Positions 8,313 through 16,398 of a stretch of 64,000 nucleotides of DNA are shown piece after piece. Position numbers and translations under genes: made by a program. Source of the DNA: Actinotalea alkalitolerans (lineage in GTDB: Bacteria; Actinomycetota; Actinomycetes; Actinomycetales; Cellulomonadaceae); contig NZ_JAMBPP010000006.1 in the NCBI RefSeq assembly GCF_023369855.1, forward strand, positions 62,001-126,000. The letters run 5' to 3'. The notes under the pieces are model-generated. The model searched no databases, was not told the DNA's origin, and saw nothing but the letters and a program-made list of their open reading frames with translations. Position 1 is the stretch's first letter. Every line of letters begins with the position of its first letter.

Positions 8313-9631
8313 CCCAGGTGGGTGCTTCCCGCGCCGCCGCGTCCCCGGGACGGTCCGACGACGCCGTGCCCGCGCCGTCGCGTCCCGGCCCGGCCCTGAC
8401 GCGGGCGTTCGCCGACGAGTGGGGCCGGGTCGTCGCGACGCTGGTGCGTGTCACCGGGGACTGGGCGCTCGCGGAGGACGCCGCGCAGGACGCCTTCGGG
8501 AGCGCGGCGGTGAGCTGGGAGCGCGACGGCGTGCCGGACCGTCCGGGGGCGTGGCTCATGACGGCAGCACGGAACGCGGCGCTCGACCGGATGCGCCGCG
8601 ACGCGTCGCAGCGCCGCCGTCTCGCCGACCACGCGGTCCTCGCGCGCGGCCGCGACGACGGCACGGCGCCCCTCGCGGACGTCGAGGAGGAGGGGGACGA
8701 GGTGCCCGACGACCGGTTGCGGCTCATCGTCACGTGCTGCCACCCCGCCCTGCCGCTCGACGCGCGCGTCGCGCTGACGCTGCGGACCCTGTGCGGGCTG
8801 ACCGTGGAGGACATCGCCCGTGCGTTCGGCACCACGGACGCGGCGATGGCCAAGCGACTGGTCCGCGCCCGGCAGAAGATCGCGCACGCCCGCATCCCCT
8901 ACCGGGTGCCGCGAGGCCCCGAGCTCGGCGGACGCCTGCCAGGTCTGCTGGCGGTGCTGTACCTGCTGTACACCGAGGGGTACGCGCCGACGTCGGGTGA
9001 CGCCGTCGTGCGTGGCGAGCTCACCGGGGAGGCCGTGCGCCTCACCCGTGCACTCGCCGGTCTGGTCCCGGACGAGCCCGAGGTGCACGGGCTGCTCGCC
9101 CTCGAGCTCCTCCACGAGTCCCGGCGCACCGCCCGGCAGACGCCCGACGGCGACGTCGTGCCGTTCGACGAGCAGGACCGGTCGCTGTGGGACGGGGACC
9201 TGGTGCGCGAGGGCCTCGCGGCGCTCGCGGTCGCCCGCGCGGTCGACCGGCCCGCCGGCCCGTACGTGCTGCAGGCGGAGATCGCGGCGTGCCACGCGAC
9301 CGCCGCGACACCCGCCACGACCGACACGCGGCGGGTCGTCGTCCTGTACGACGCGCTCGTGCGGATCCAGCCGACACCTCACGTGCGGCTCGGGCGGGCG
9401 ATGGCCGTCGCGGCGGCGGACGGGCCCGCCGCGGGGCTCGCGCTGCTGCCCGGCCTCGCTGACGACCTCGCGGGCTCACACCTGCTCCCCGCCGCCGAGG
9501 CGGACCTCGAACGTCGCCTGGGCCGGGTCGACCGTGCCGCCGATGCCTACCGGCGCGCGCTGGAAATGGCCCCGAGCGGGCCGACGCGACGGTTCCTGGA
9601 GCGCCGGCTCACCGAGGTCACGCCCGCGTAG
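8300..9631 (+). CDS. ECF42-type RNA polymerase sigma factor with TPR-like C-terminal domain
   Basis: A 443-residue sigma factor, much longer than minimal ECFs. Region 2 lies at about 35-100 (core TGDWALAEDAAQDAFGSA), region 4 at about 135-195 (LCGLTVEDIARAFGTTDAAM). A long C-terminal extension follows, with the GYAPTSGDAVVRGELTGEA block and TPR-like repeats near the end. In ECF42 this extension replaces an anti-sigma factor as the regulatory module. The GTG start at 8300 overlaps the YCII stop by 13 bases, so expression is coupled. The signal is unknown. Confidence 0.92.
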   Translation: MAPLTQVGASRAAASPGRSDDAVPAPSRPGPALTRAFADEWGRVVATLVRVTGDWALAEDAAQDAFGSAAVSWERDGVPDRPGAWLMTAARNAALDRMRRDASQRRRLADHAVLARGRDDGTAPLADVEEEGDEVPDDRLRLIVTCCHPALPLDARVALTLRTLCGLTVEDIARAFGTTDAAMAKRLVRARQKIAHARIPYRVPRGPELGGRLPGLLAVLYLLYTEGYAPTSGDAVVRGELTGEAVRLTRALAGLVPDEPEVHGLLALELLHESRRTARQTPDGDVVPFDEQDRSLWDGDLVREGLAALAVARAVDRPAGPYVLQAEIAACHATAATPATTDTRRVVVLYDALVRIQPTPHVRLGRAMAVAAADGPAAGLALLPGLADDLAGSHLLPAAEADLERRLGRVDRAADAYRRALEMAPSGPTRRFLERRLTEVTPA

Positions 9632-9714
9632 CCACGGGGGCCGGGCCGGGGCGGCAGAATGGGGCCGACCGGCACGATCGTCGAGCAGTCCGCACCACAG
9701 ATCCGGAGGAGAGG

Positions 9715-10254
9715 ATGACAGGCCAGTCGGTCCCTCAGCCCAGCACGGATCGCATCGTGGACCCGCGCAACCATCCGCTGGTGGTCGGCCTGGTTCCCGG
9801 GCAGCCCGAGCTCGTCCTTCGGACGGCCGCGCGGTGGTCCCGCACCCTGGGCGCCGCGCTGTACTGCGCGTACGCGGACCCCTCGCGCTTCACCGTGGAG
9901 GAGTTCGACGACGGCACGGTCCGCCACGCCCCGGTCGACCCGGACTCCGTGGAGGACTCCTGGAAGGCCCGGGAGCGGGACATCGAGGACTTCGTGGCGA
10001 CCGTGCTGCGGGACGAGGGCGTCGAGTGGCACACCCGCTACCTCGCGGGCAGGCCGGACCGTGCCCTGACGCACCTGGCGCGGGCCGTCGACGCGAGCGC
10101 CTTCGTGGTCGGCACCAGGGCCCCCGGGGTGGGCGCGCGGGTCCGGGAGCTCGTCGAGGGGTCGGTCGCGGTGCACCTCTCGCACCATCAGCACCGGCCC
10201 GTCCTCGTGGTGCCGCTCGAGGTCGTCGACTGGAAGGTGACGGTGTGGCGTTGA
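9715..10254 (+). CDS. Universal stress protein (UspA-fold)
   Basis: A 179-residue single Usp domain: a first beta strand (NHPLVVGLVPGQPELVLRTA), a central acidic loop, and a C-terminal part with the degenerate nucleotide loop VVGTRAPGVGARVRELVEGS ending in RPVLVVPLEV. The final part corresponds to the G-2x-G-9x-G(S/T) ATP-binding pattern of UspA proteins. Its stop lies within the next gene, the first fluoride channel gene, suggesting a common operon and a role in the same stress response. A GGAGGAGAGG ribosome site precedes the ATG. Confidence 0.85.
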   Translation: MTGQSVPQPSTDRIVDPRNHPLVVGLVPGQPELVLRTAARWSRTLGAALYCAYADPSRFTVEEFDDGTVRHAPVDPDSVEDSWKARERDIEDFVATVLRDEGVEWHTRYLAGRPDRALTHLARAVDASAFVVGTRAPGVGARVRELVEGSVAVHLSHHQHRPVLVVPLEVVDWKVTVWR

Positions 10255-10742
10255 GCCCTCGTCCGATGCACCTGCGGGCACCGCTGATCCTGCTCGTCGC
10301 CGTGGGAGGAGCCGTCGGCAGCGGTGCCCGCTACTGGCTGTCGGGGACGCTGAGCCTTCCCCACGGCCTGCCGGTGGCCACCCTCGTCGAGAACGTCGTC
10401 GGTGCCTTCCTCCTGGGTGTGCTGCTCGAGGCACTGCTCCGGCAGGGGCCCGAGACGGAGCGCATCCGTCTCCTGCGGCTCGGGCTCGGCACCGGTCTGC
10501 TGGGTGGCTTCACGACCTTCAGCACCCTCGCGCTCGAGGTCGAGCGCTTCCTGGCAGAGGGCAGTCCGGCACTCGCCGTCGGGTACGGGCTGGGCAGCAT
10601 GATCCTGGGTGCACTGGCTGCGGTGCTCGGGATTGCGGTCGGCGCGTGGGGGATGCGACGGCGTGGTCGGACGGCGTCGACCAGCCACGAGGACCCGTCG
10701 CTCGAGGGCTCCATCGAGACAGGCAAGGACCTGCCGACGTGA
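10245..10742 (+). CDS. crcB: Fluoride channel Fluc/CrcB, subunit 1
   Basis: A 165-residue four-helix membrane protein. Fluc hallmarks are present: GAVGSGARYWLSG early, the central NVVGAFLLG segment with the pore Asn, and GLLGGFTTFSTLALEVE with the phenylalanine-box and sodium-site TTFST motif. The GTG at 10245 is chosen because GGAAGG lies just upstream and it overlaps the Usp stop; an ATG at 10266 is an alternative with no ribosome site. The acidic/basic tail after the last helix (residues about 140-165) is longer than usual. Confidence 0.92.
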   Translation: MALSPRPMHLRAPLILLVAVGGAVGSGARYWLSGTLSLPHGLPVATLVENVVGAFLLGVLLEALLRQGPETERIRLLRLGLGTGLLGGFTTFSTLALEVERFLAEGSPALAVGYGLGSMILGALAAVLGIAVGAWGMRRRGRTASTSHEDPSLEGSIETGKDLPT

Positions 10743-11110
10743 TCGCTCTGCTGGTCGCCCTGTTCGGTGGCCTGGGCGCAGCGCTGCGGTTCGTCGTCGA
10801 CGGTGCGGTTCGGGCCCGGTGGTCGGGGGTCGGCCCGCTGGCGACGGTCGTCGTCAACATCAGCGGCTCGTGGATCCTCGGGCTCGTCGTCGGCATCCAG
10901 CTGTTCCAGGGGTTCTCATCGGTGTGGTTCACCGCCGTGACGATCGGGCTGTGCGGGGGGTACACGACGTTCTCGACGGCGTCCGTCGAGGTCGCACGCC
11001 TCCTGCAGGCCGGTGAGGTGCGTGCCGCGGTGCTCAACGCGCTCGGCGGCCTGGCGGCCTGTGTGGGCGCGGTCGCCCTAGGCCTGTGGATAGCCTGGAT
11101 CGCCTCGTAA
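10739..11110 (+). CDS. crcB: Fluoride channel Fluc/CrcB, subunit 2
   Basis: A 123-residue second Fluc protein, minimal in length. It carries LFGGLGAALRFVVDG, the pore segment VVVNISGSWILG and the GLCGGYTTFSTASVEV motif. The GTG start overlaps the stop of the first copy (GTGA), so both subunits are made in step. Paired Fluc genes in Gram-positives usually form an antiparallel heterodimer; the two copies here differ in length and loops, consistent with that. The pair exports fluoride to keep the cytoplasm below toxic levels. No fluoride riboswitch was recognised upstream of the operon. Confidence 0.92.
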   Translation: MIALLVALFGGLGAALRFVVDGAVRARWSGVGPLATVVVNISGSWILGLVVGIQLFQGFSSVWFTAVTIGLCGGYTTFSTASVEVARLLQAGEVRAAVLNALGGLAACVGAVALGLWIAWIAS

Positions 11111-11125
11111 CCGGTCCCCTCCCCG

Positions 11126-11159
11126 CTCCCTCCCTCCCTCCCTCCCTCCCTCCCTCCCC
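11126..11159. repeat. CTCC tetranucleotide repeat
   Basis: About eight and a half uninterrupted copies of CTCC begin 15 bases after the second fluoride-channel stop. It lies outside any gene, between two converging transcription units, and is the longest simple repeat seen in the window. Such tracts slip easily, so its copy number may vary between isolates. Confidence 0.9.
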
Positions 11160-11189
11160 GTCCCGCGCGCCCTGGGTCACCCGCGGTCC

Positions 11190-11247
11190 CGAGATCGGGC
11201 TTTCCGCCGCTTCCCGAGTCGGGAAAGCGACGGAAAGCCCGATCTCG
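11190..11247. terminator. Long near-perfect palindrome, likely bidirectional terminator
   Basis: Arms of 28 and 29 bases (11190-11217 and 11219-11247) pair with a single mismatch and one bulged base around a one-base centre. It sits between the plus-strand fluoride-channel operon and the minus-strand gene ending at 11470, the position expected for a shared terminator. No T-run follows. The arm length is greater than normal for a terminator, so a mobile or repetitive palindromic element is an alternative. Confidence 0.6.
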
Positions 11248-11469
11248 ACGTGTACTGCGTGCGGACCGAAGGGACCGGGTGGGGCGTGACGTGGGTGACC
11301 GGACCTCCCAGCACGTCGGCCAGGACCCTGCATCCAGCGGTGGCCCAGGCGGCGCCGGTGCTCACCGGCGCATCGTGGGGTCACGGCGGCCTCGGGGGCT
11401 CCCGTGCCCCCACCCGACCAGCGGCGAGTGAGTCACCGGCCGGGAGAGCCGGTGACCGGAGTGCCCGGC

Positions 11470-12048
11470 TCAGACCGTGCCCGGTGCTGCCTGAGCCTCG
11501 GGGGCGGGAGGCTCCTGTGCAGCGGGCCGATCGTCGTCGGAGGGCACCGGCGCCGCGCTCACCCGAGCTGCCGCGAAGGCGCCGCGGAGTGTCGTGAACG
11601 AGCCGAGGGCGCCGAAGCCGACGGCCCACGCGAAGTCGGGGAGATAGTCCGGGAGGGCCTCGGGCAGGAGCGTCCCGAGCGTGGGCCAGAACTCACCGTG
11701 CGTGAAGGCACCCCAGGCGCCGAGTCCGCTGACCTCTCCGAGCCCCTGCGCGGCGTCGAGCACGATCCCGCTGAAGAAGGCCAGCAGCAGGGTCACCGCC
11801 GTGACGGCGAGCACGATCAGCGCACCTGTGCGGCTGACCAGCCCCGCTCCTCGCAGGTACAGGCGCAGCGCGAGGTAGGCGACCAGTGCACCGACGAGCG
11901 AGGCGATGAACCCGAAGCTCCACAGGACGACCCAGACCACGACGCCCACCGGAATGGTCAGCAGGGCCGCGAGCGTCCCGCGCCCGAGGTTGGCACGAGC
12001 GGGCTCGGAGGTCGGTGAAACGGCAGGCGGAACGGCGTTGACGGACAT
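11470..12048 (-). CDS. Hypothetical four-helix membrane protein
   Basis: A 192-residue protein with hydrophobic segments at about 27-50, 50-68, 75-97 and 138-160 and an acidic, Pro/Ala-rich C-terminal tail. The ATG at 12048 follows an AGGGGGG ribosome site. The spacing of helices with a YLRGAGLVSR loop is common in uncharacterised actinobacterial membrane proteins, but I do not recognise a named family. No partner genes are evident; upstream lies a stretch of decayed sequence. Confidence 0.7.
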   Translation of the reverse strand: MSVNAVPPAVSPTSEPARANLGRGTLAALLTIPVGVVVWVVLWSFGFIASLVGALVAYLALRLYLRGAGLVSRTGALIVLAVTAVTLLLAFFSGIVLDAAQGLGEVSGLGAWGAFTHGEFWPTLGTLLPEALPDYLPDFAWAVGFGALGSFTTLRGAFAAARVSAAPVPSDDDRPAAQEPPAPEAQAAPGTV

Positions 12049-12282
12049 GGGAACCCCCCTGGTGGCCCGGGAGAGCCCCGGGCGAGCAGCACGACGCTAG
12101 TGGGGCCGGGGGTCTCCGCGTGCAGGATTCACCCGAATGATGTATTGGGGCATTCCTGCAGGTCACGGCGCTCGATCGCGGCGGACATGAGGTCCGGGAA
12201 CAGGTCCGGGGTGCAGGCGAACGCCGGCATCCGGGTCTGCGCCGATCACACCGGGGCCAGCACTGCGCCGCTCGAGCGGCTC
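12049..12282. other. Non-coding stretch before decayed genes
   Basis: No gene is seen. It should contain the promoter of the minus-strand membrane protein. The remaining 12283-12722 region consists of two gene remnants and spacer, so the whole 12.05-12.72 kb interval looks like a site of past gene loss. Confidence 0.5.
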
Positions 12283-12414
12283 TCATGACTGCGAGCTGTC
12301 CGCCGCACGATCCAGCGCTTCGGTCACCGCGGCGATCACGGAGTCGACGTCGATCGGCCCCTCGTGCCGGAGACCGTCGATGAAGTGGGTCGGCGCCTGG
12401 CTCAGGGCTGCGCC
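12283..12414 (-). pseudogene. C-terminal remnant of a DsbA/thioredoxin-like protein
   Basis: Only the last 43 codons are recognisable: THFIDGLRHEGPIDVDSVIA followed by a short acidic tail. This matches the pattern of the final strands of DsbA-family thioredoxin domains, where a cis-Pro segment is followed by F-(V/I)-(D/N)-G and a GP-D-(L/V)-x-S-L helix start. Upstream the frame turns into unrelated low-complexity sequence at about 12415, directly against the AraC remnant on the other strand. The catalytic CxxC part is absent, so this is a fragment. Confidence 0.4.
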
Positions 12415-12429
12415 CGGAGGTGGTGGCCG

Positions 12430-12676
12430 AGCTGATGAGCGGGAGATGCTCTGGTTGGTCATGTCGGGCGACCAGGGAGCGACCGTGCGGCAGCTGGGCC
12501 TCGCTGACAGCGGCCTCAACCGGGTGCGTCATGTGGTGCGGTGGATCAGGGAGCGGTACGCCGAGCCGGTCCGGGTCGAGGACCTCGCCCGGCTGCAGGA
12601 GGCACGCCTGCGGCTCGTCGCACACCCCGGCGACGTGACCGGAACCGCCTACGCCGTCGGTGGGGTGAGCACCTGA
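12430..12676 (+). pseudogene. AraC-family regulator remnant with internal deletion
   Basis: The frame shows EMLWLVMSGDQGATVRQLGL then VVRWIRERYAEPVRVEDLAR, which corresponds to the end of the AraC_N sensor domain and the first helices of the AraC helix-turn-helix region. It then jumps directly to LQEARLRLVAHPGDVTGTAY, normally found 25-30 residues later. The recognition helix of the first HTH is missing, and the protein stops soon after at GGVST, before the second HTH. The sensor domain start is also missing. It cannot be a working regulator. Confidence 0.65.
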
Positions 12677-12722
12677 GGCGCGTGCGGGCCCGTCGGGGGC
12701 GCGCTGGGTGTCGCGCGGACGT

Positions 12723-13598
12723 TCAGCGTCGCCGGGCGGTCAGCGTGAACGTCGCCGGGAGGCGTTCGGGGCGCTCGCGCAGCCGGTACTCGCCGACCTC
12801 CTCGTCCAGGACCATCAGTCCGGGAAGGGCGTCCCAGGGGGCGCTGTCGTGCTCGGTCAGCGAGGTCAGCTCGAGGTCCGCGTCCAGGAGCGCGGTGACG
12901 ATCTCGCCGAGGCCGTGGTTCCACTCCATCGAACGGGGCTGGGCGACCTTGTCGACACCCGCGTAGCTGTACTCGTCGTCCCAGACCAGCGGGTCGGGCT
13001 GCTCGAAGTACGGGAGCTCGAGTGCGGGGGTCAGGCCTCCCGGGCCGGTGATCCACTGCTGCTGCTGGCGGTCGACGTGCTCGGCGCCCACCGTCATCGC
13101 GAGCGTGGACAGCAGCACCGGGTGGCCGTCGCGGATGAACAGGCGCCCGCCCGGGCGCAGCAGGTCGGCGACCGTCCGCGCCCAGCGGCGGATGTCCGGC
13201 AGCCAGCAGATGGCGCCGATCCCGGTGTAGACGAGGTCGAAGCGCCGGCCCTCGAGCGCGTCGGGTGCCGCGTACACGTCGGACCGGACGTACTCGATGT
13301 CCGCGCCCGCGCGCTGCGCCAGGCTCCGCGCCTCGTCGAGCGACGCGCCCGACAGGTCCACACCCGTCACGCGCGCGCCCAGCCGCGCCAGGCTCAGGGT
13401 GTCGGTGCCGATGTGGCACTGCAGGTGGACGACGTCCAGACCGGTGACGTCCCCCAGGCGTGGACGGTCGAACTCGACGACGCTCGACAGCTGGGCCGGG
13501 TCGGCGAGCAGCCCGTCGATCCCGTAGCCCTCCGCATGGACCGACGCGCGGCTGTCCCAGTTCGAGCGGTTGACGTCCAGGTACTCCTCGGCAGGCAC
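12723..13598 (-). CDS. Class I SAM-dependent methyltransferase
   Basis: A 291-residue protein. Motif I is DVVHLQCHIGTDTLSLARLG, a variant of the glycine-rich SAM loop with Gln-Cys-His, as in a widespread actinobacterial methyltransferase group. Motif II Asp follows in VTGVDLSG, and a later acidic FDLVYTGIGAICWLPD covers motif IV. The GTG at 13598 (VPAEEYLDVNRSNWDSRA) is chosen because that is where family-like sequence starts; longer in-frame starts run into the divergent gene. The methyl acceptor is unknown. Confidence 0.85.
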   Translation of the reverse strand: MPAEEYLDVNRSNWDSRASVHAEGYGIDGLLADPAQLSSVVEFDRPRLGDVTGLDVVHLQCHIGTDTLSLARLGARVTGVDLSGASLDEARSLAQRAGADIEYVRSDVYAAPDALEGRRFDLVYTGIGAICWLPDIRRWARTVADLLRPGGRLFIRDGHPVLLSTLAMTVGAEHVDRQQQQWITGPGGLTPALELPYFEQPDPLVWDDEYSYAGVDKVAQPRSMEWNHGLGEIVTALLDADLELTSLTEHDSAPWDALPGLMVLDEEVGEYRLRERPERLPATFTLTARRR

Positions 13599-13671
13599 CC
13601 GCCGGACGGTAGCAGCGCGGCCGGGTGGGTCGCGGCCCTGGACCGGGTCAGCGGCGAGGATTAGCGTCGGC

Positions 13672-15522
13672 ATGGACGTCGTCCGACGCACTGGGGGCGC
13701 GATGATCCTCGAAGCCCGCAAGGCTCCGGGGTCCGCGAGCGCCCCCGGTCCGGTGGAGTCCGAGGCGTCCATGCCCGACCCCGCCCGTCGGTCCACGCAC
13801 GGGGGCGCCGCGCTCCACGACCTGCTCGCCGGCTACGCCAGCGTGCTACGGGCCGGCGAGGAGTGCCGGGGGCTCCTCTGGATCCGCACCCGCCCGCCGA
13901 CGTCCTCGCCGTGGGCGCGGTGGGTCCGCCTTCCGCACCCGACCCTCGGGCTGAGGTGGATGGTGGTGCGGCACGTGACCCGTTCGGTCGATGCGCTGTC
14001 CCGCTCCTACGCCCGCAGGGCCGCGCTCGGCGAGCTCGACGCCCAGGGGCTCCACGAGCGCCAGGTGCTGGCCGACTTCCGCGCCGGGCTCCCTCCGGTC
14101 CCCTGGAAGGCCATCGTCCTGGTCTCAGCTCTCGCCGGACTGGTCATCACCCGTGCGCTCGCCGCCGTGCTGGGCTCGGAGGCGCTGCGGGGGGTGTTCG
14201 TGCTCTTCGGCGCCGCCGGGCCTCCCGACTCCGCGGGAGGTGTCGAGGTCCTCGCCCGCGTGATCACCATCGTGGGCAGCTTCGCGTCGGTGAACCTGAG
14301 CGACGCCGCGGTGGTCCTGACGGACTGGGAGGGTGTCGAGCTCGCGGATGCCCTCATCCTGCTGGGGTTCGTCGTTCTCGCGACGTATCTCGTCCTGCGG
14401 TCGATGTCTGCGGTGTTCCGCGTCAAGCGGATGCTCTTCAACCTGTGCGACGAGCCGCCCGTCCGCCTGGCGCGCACGACGTCGACGTGGCACGTGCCGC
14501 GCTCCACCGGCGTGTACGCCCACGAGCGGGACGTCTTCCGCCGCGCCGGGTGCGTGGCACCCAGGGAGCCGATGCTGGACCTGGGCGTGAGCCTGCTGGC
14601 GGTCGCCCTCGTCGCGGGTGTGATCGCGGCGGCGGTCGCGGTGGACCTCGAGGTGGTCCTGACTCCCAGCGGGCTGTTCATCCTCGCCTACGTGGTGCTG
14701 CTCCCGGCCGCCCGCTTCTGGTGGTTGGTCCAGGCTGCTCGGGCGCGGCGTGGCCCGTCGCCGGACGCGGTGCCTCAGGTGCTCGTCCTGCCGGCGACGG
14801 CCAGGGTGGTGGACCGCAGGTCGCCGCTCGAGGTGCTGGCTCTGGTGGTGGTGGCCCAGGTGGTCCTCTTCGCCGCCTGGGAGGCGTTCCTCCCGTTCTG
14901 GCTCCTGCCCTCGACGGTGTGCATGGCGATCCTCGTGCGCCTGCGGAGCCAGGCGGTGGCCACCGCGAAGGAGGTCAGCGCGCAGTCCGTCGATCCTTCC
15001 CTCCGTCGTCGACCGCTGGTCGGGTACGGGGCCGTGGTGGCGTCGTTCGCCGCCCTCCCGCTCGTCGTCGCCGTCGTCACCCGGCGAGCCGTGGTCGCAG
15101 GCGTGGTCAGGGGTCGTGTGCTCGGCGTTGCCCGGGCGCTCGCGGGGCTCTGGGTCCTGTCCATACTCCTCACGGTGGTCGTGGGTATCGGCCTCGAAGC
15201 GGCGGCCACCGTCGCCGAGGACCCGGGGCTTGCGGGCGAGGCATTGATGGCCGAGCTGCTCGTGATCGGCATGTTCCTCCTGCTGGCCAGCGTGGCGGTC
15301 GCCGGCGCCCTGGTGCAGCACGTCGTCAACGAGGAGGTCGCCCGGCACGCGGTGGCGTGGCCCGCCGGGACGATCCCCGCGGCGTTCACGGCCGAGTTCC
15401 ACGTGCCGCCCTCGTGGCCCGCCCCGCCCTCCGGCTGGCGCCCGGGACCGGGCTTCGCCCCTGAACCCGAGTGGGGGCCGGCGCCCGAGGGCTGGCAGTT
15501 CTGGCACGTCAGGCCGCGGTGA
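13672..15522 (+). CDS. Large multi-pass membrane protein with Pro/Trp-rich tail
   Basis: About 616 residues with roughly ten hydrophobic segments. The N-terminal 110 residues are cytosolic-looking and basic. The last 45 residues form a repeating W-P-x-P-P-x-G-W / P-x-P-x-W pattern (PPSWPAPPSGWRPG and PAPEGWQFWHVRP), reminiscent of the short Trp/Pro motifs that end or begin many actinobacterial membrane proteins of unknown function (DUF2510-like). Start is uncertain between ATGs at 13672 and 13702. No named family recognised; the gene stands alone between a divergent methyltransferase and a convergent reductase-like gene. Confidence 0.65.
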   Translation: MDVVRRTGGAMILEARKAPGSASAPGPVESEASMPDPARRSTHGGAALHDLLAGYASVLRAGEECRGLLWIRTRPPTSSPWARWVRLPHPTLGLRWMVVRHVTRSVDALSRSYARRAALGELDAQGLHERQVLADFRAGLPPVPWKAIVLVSALAGLVITRALAAVLGSEALRGVFVLFGAAGPPDSAGGVEVLARVITIVGSFASVNLSDAAVVLTDWEGVELADALILLGFVVLATYLVLRSMSAVFRVKRMLFNLCDEPPVRLARTTSTWHVPRSTGVYAHERDVFRRAGCVAPREPMLDLGVSLLAVALVAGVIAAAVAVDLEVVLTPSGLFILAYVVLLPAARFWWLVQAARARRGPSPDAVPQVLVLPATARVVDRRSPLEVLALVVVAQVVLFAAWEAFLPFWLLPSTVCMAILVRLRSQAVATAKEVSAQSVDPSLRRRPLVGYGAVVASFAALPLVVAVVTRRAVVAGVVRGRVLGVARALAGLWVLSILLTVVVGIGLEAAATVAEDPGLAGEALMAELLVIGMFLLLASVAVAGALVQHVVNEEVARHAVAWPAGTIPAAFTAEFHVPPSWPAPPSGWRPGPGFAPEPEWGPAPEGWQFWHVRPR

Positions 15523-15630
15523 GCCCGCAGCAGGCATCATCGTCCCCGACGCAGCACGGTGAGCCTGCGTGGCGGAGGCGGCCATGCCGGCGAGGGCGAC
15601 GTGGGGTCGCACCGACCGCGTCCTGCCACC

Positions 15631-16272
15631 TCAGCCGTCGTGTGCGGCCCCGTGATCGGGCTCGCTCATGTCTCCCGTGCGGGGTGCGCCCTCGCCGCGC
15701 GCGTAGCGCAGGTGGACGGTGCCCTGCGGGCCGGCGGCCGGGGGCTCGAGGAGCGTGAGGTTGGTGGGTACCGCGCCGCCGTCGAACACCTTCTTCCCGA
15801 CGCCGAGGACGATCGGGTGCACCCAGAGGTCGAGGCGGTCGAACAGCTGCTCGCGGAGCAGGGACTGCACCAGGTTCAGGCTCCCGACGACCTTGACGTG
15901 CTCGTGCCGGTCACGGATCTCGTGGACCGCGCCCGCCAGGTCCGGACCGAGCTGCGTGGACCCCTCCCACGAGAGGTCGGGCCTGCCGCGCGACGCCACG
16001 TACTTCGGGATGCCGTTGAAGAGCCGGGCGATCCAGCTGGCGTCACCGTCCTGGTGCGGCCAGTAGGCCGAGAAGATGTCGTGCGTGCGGCGGCCGAGCA
16101 GCAGGGCGTCGGTGCCTTCGTACGCGGAACGGATCTGCGCGCCGGCGACGTCGTCGAGCAGGGGCGCCTGCCACCCGCCGAACGGGAAGCCCAGAGGGTC
16201 CTCGTCGGGACGGCCTGGCGACTGCCCGACGAGGTCGAGGGTCGCGAACAGCTCGATGTGGACAAGGCCCAT
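15631..16272 (-). CDS. RibD C-terminal/dihydrofolate-reductase-like protein
   Basis: A 213-residue protein of the RibD_C fold. It begins MGLVHIELFATLDLVGQ and carries the NADPH-binding helix region LLLGRRTHDIFSAYWP, the middle segment VVGSLNLVQSLLREQLFDRL and the terminal strands (LWVHPIVLGVGKKVFDG). These proteins reduce pterin- or pyrimidine-like substrates with NADPH; most of this branch has no assigned substrate. A GGGAGCC ribosome site sits before the ATG at 16272. A second paralogue lies at 44335-45030. Confidence 0.88.
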   Translation of the reverse strand: MGLVHIELFATLDLVGQSPGRPDEDPLGFPFGGWQAPLLDDVAGAQIRSAYEGTDALLLGRRTHDIFSAYWPHQDGDASWIARLFNGIPKYVASRGRPDLSWEGSTQLGPDLAGAVHEIRDRHEHVKVVGSLNLVQSLLREQLFDRLDLWVHPIVLGVGKKVFDGGAVPTNLTLLEPPAAGPQGTVHLRYARGEGAPRTGDMSEPDHGAAHDG

Positions 16273-16398
16273 GCCGGCTCCCGAGGTGTGGTCGTCCTGG
16301 TGTCGTGAGGTAGACCTCCGGGCGCGGTCGAACTCATCGCACGGCAGCACCACGGCGGGTCGCACGGGTCCTGAGCGGGGCCGTGCGGAGACCCAGGG

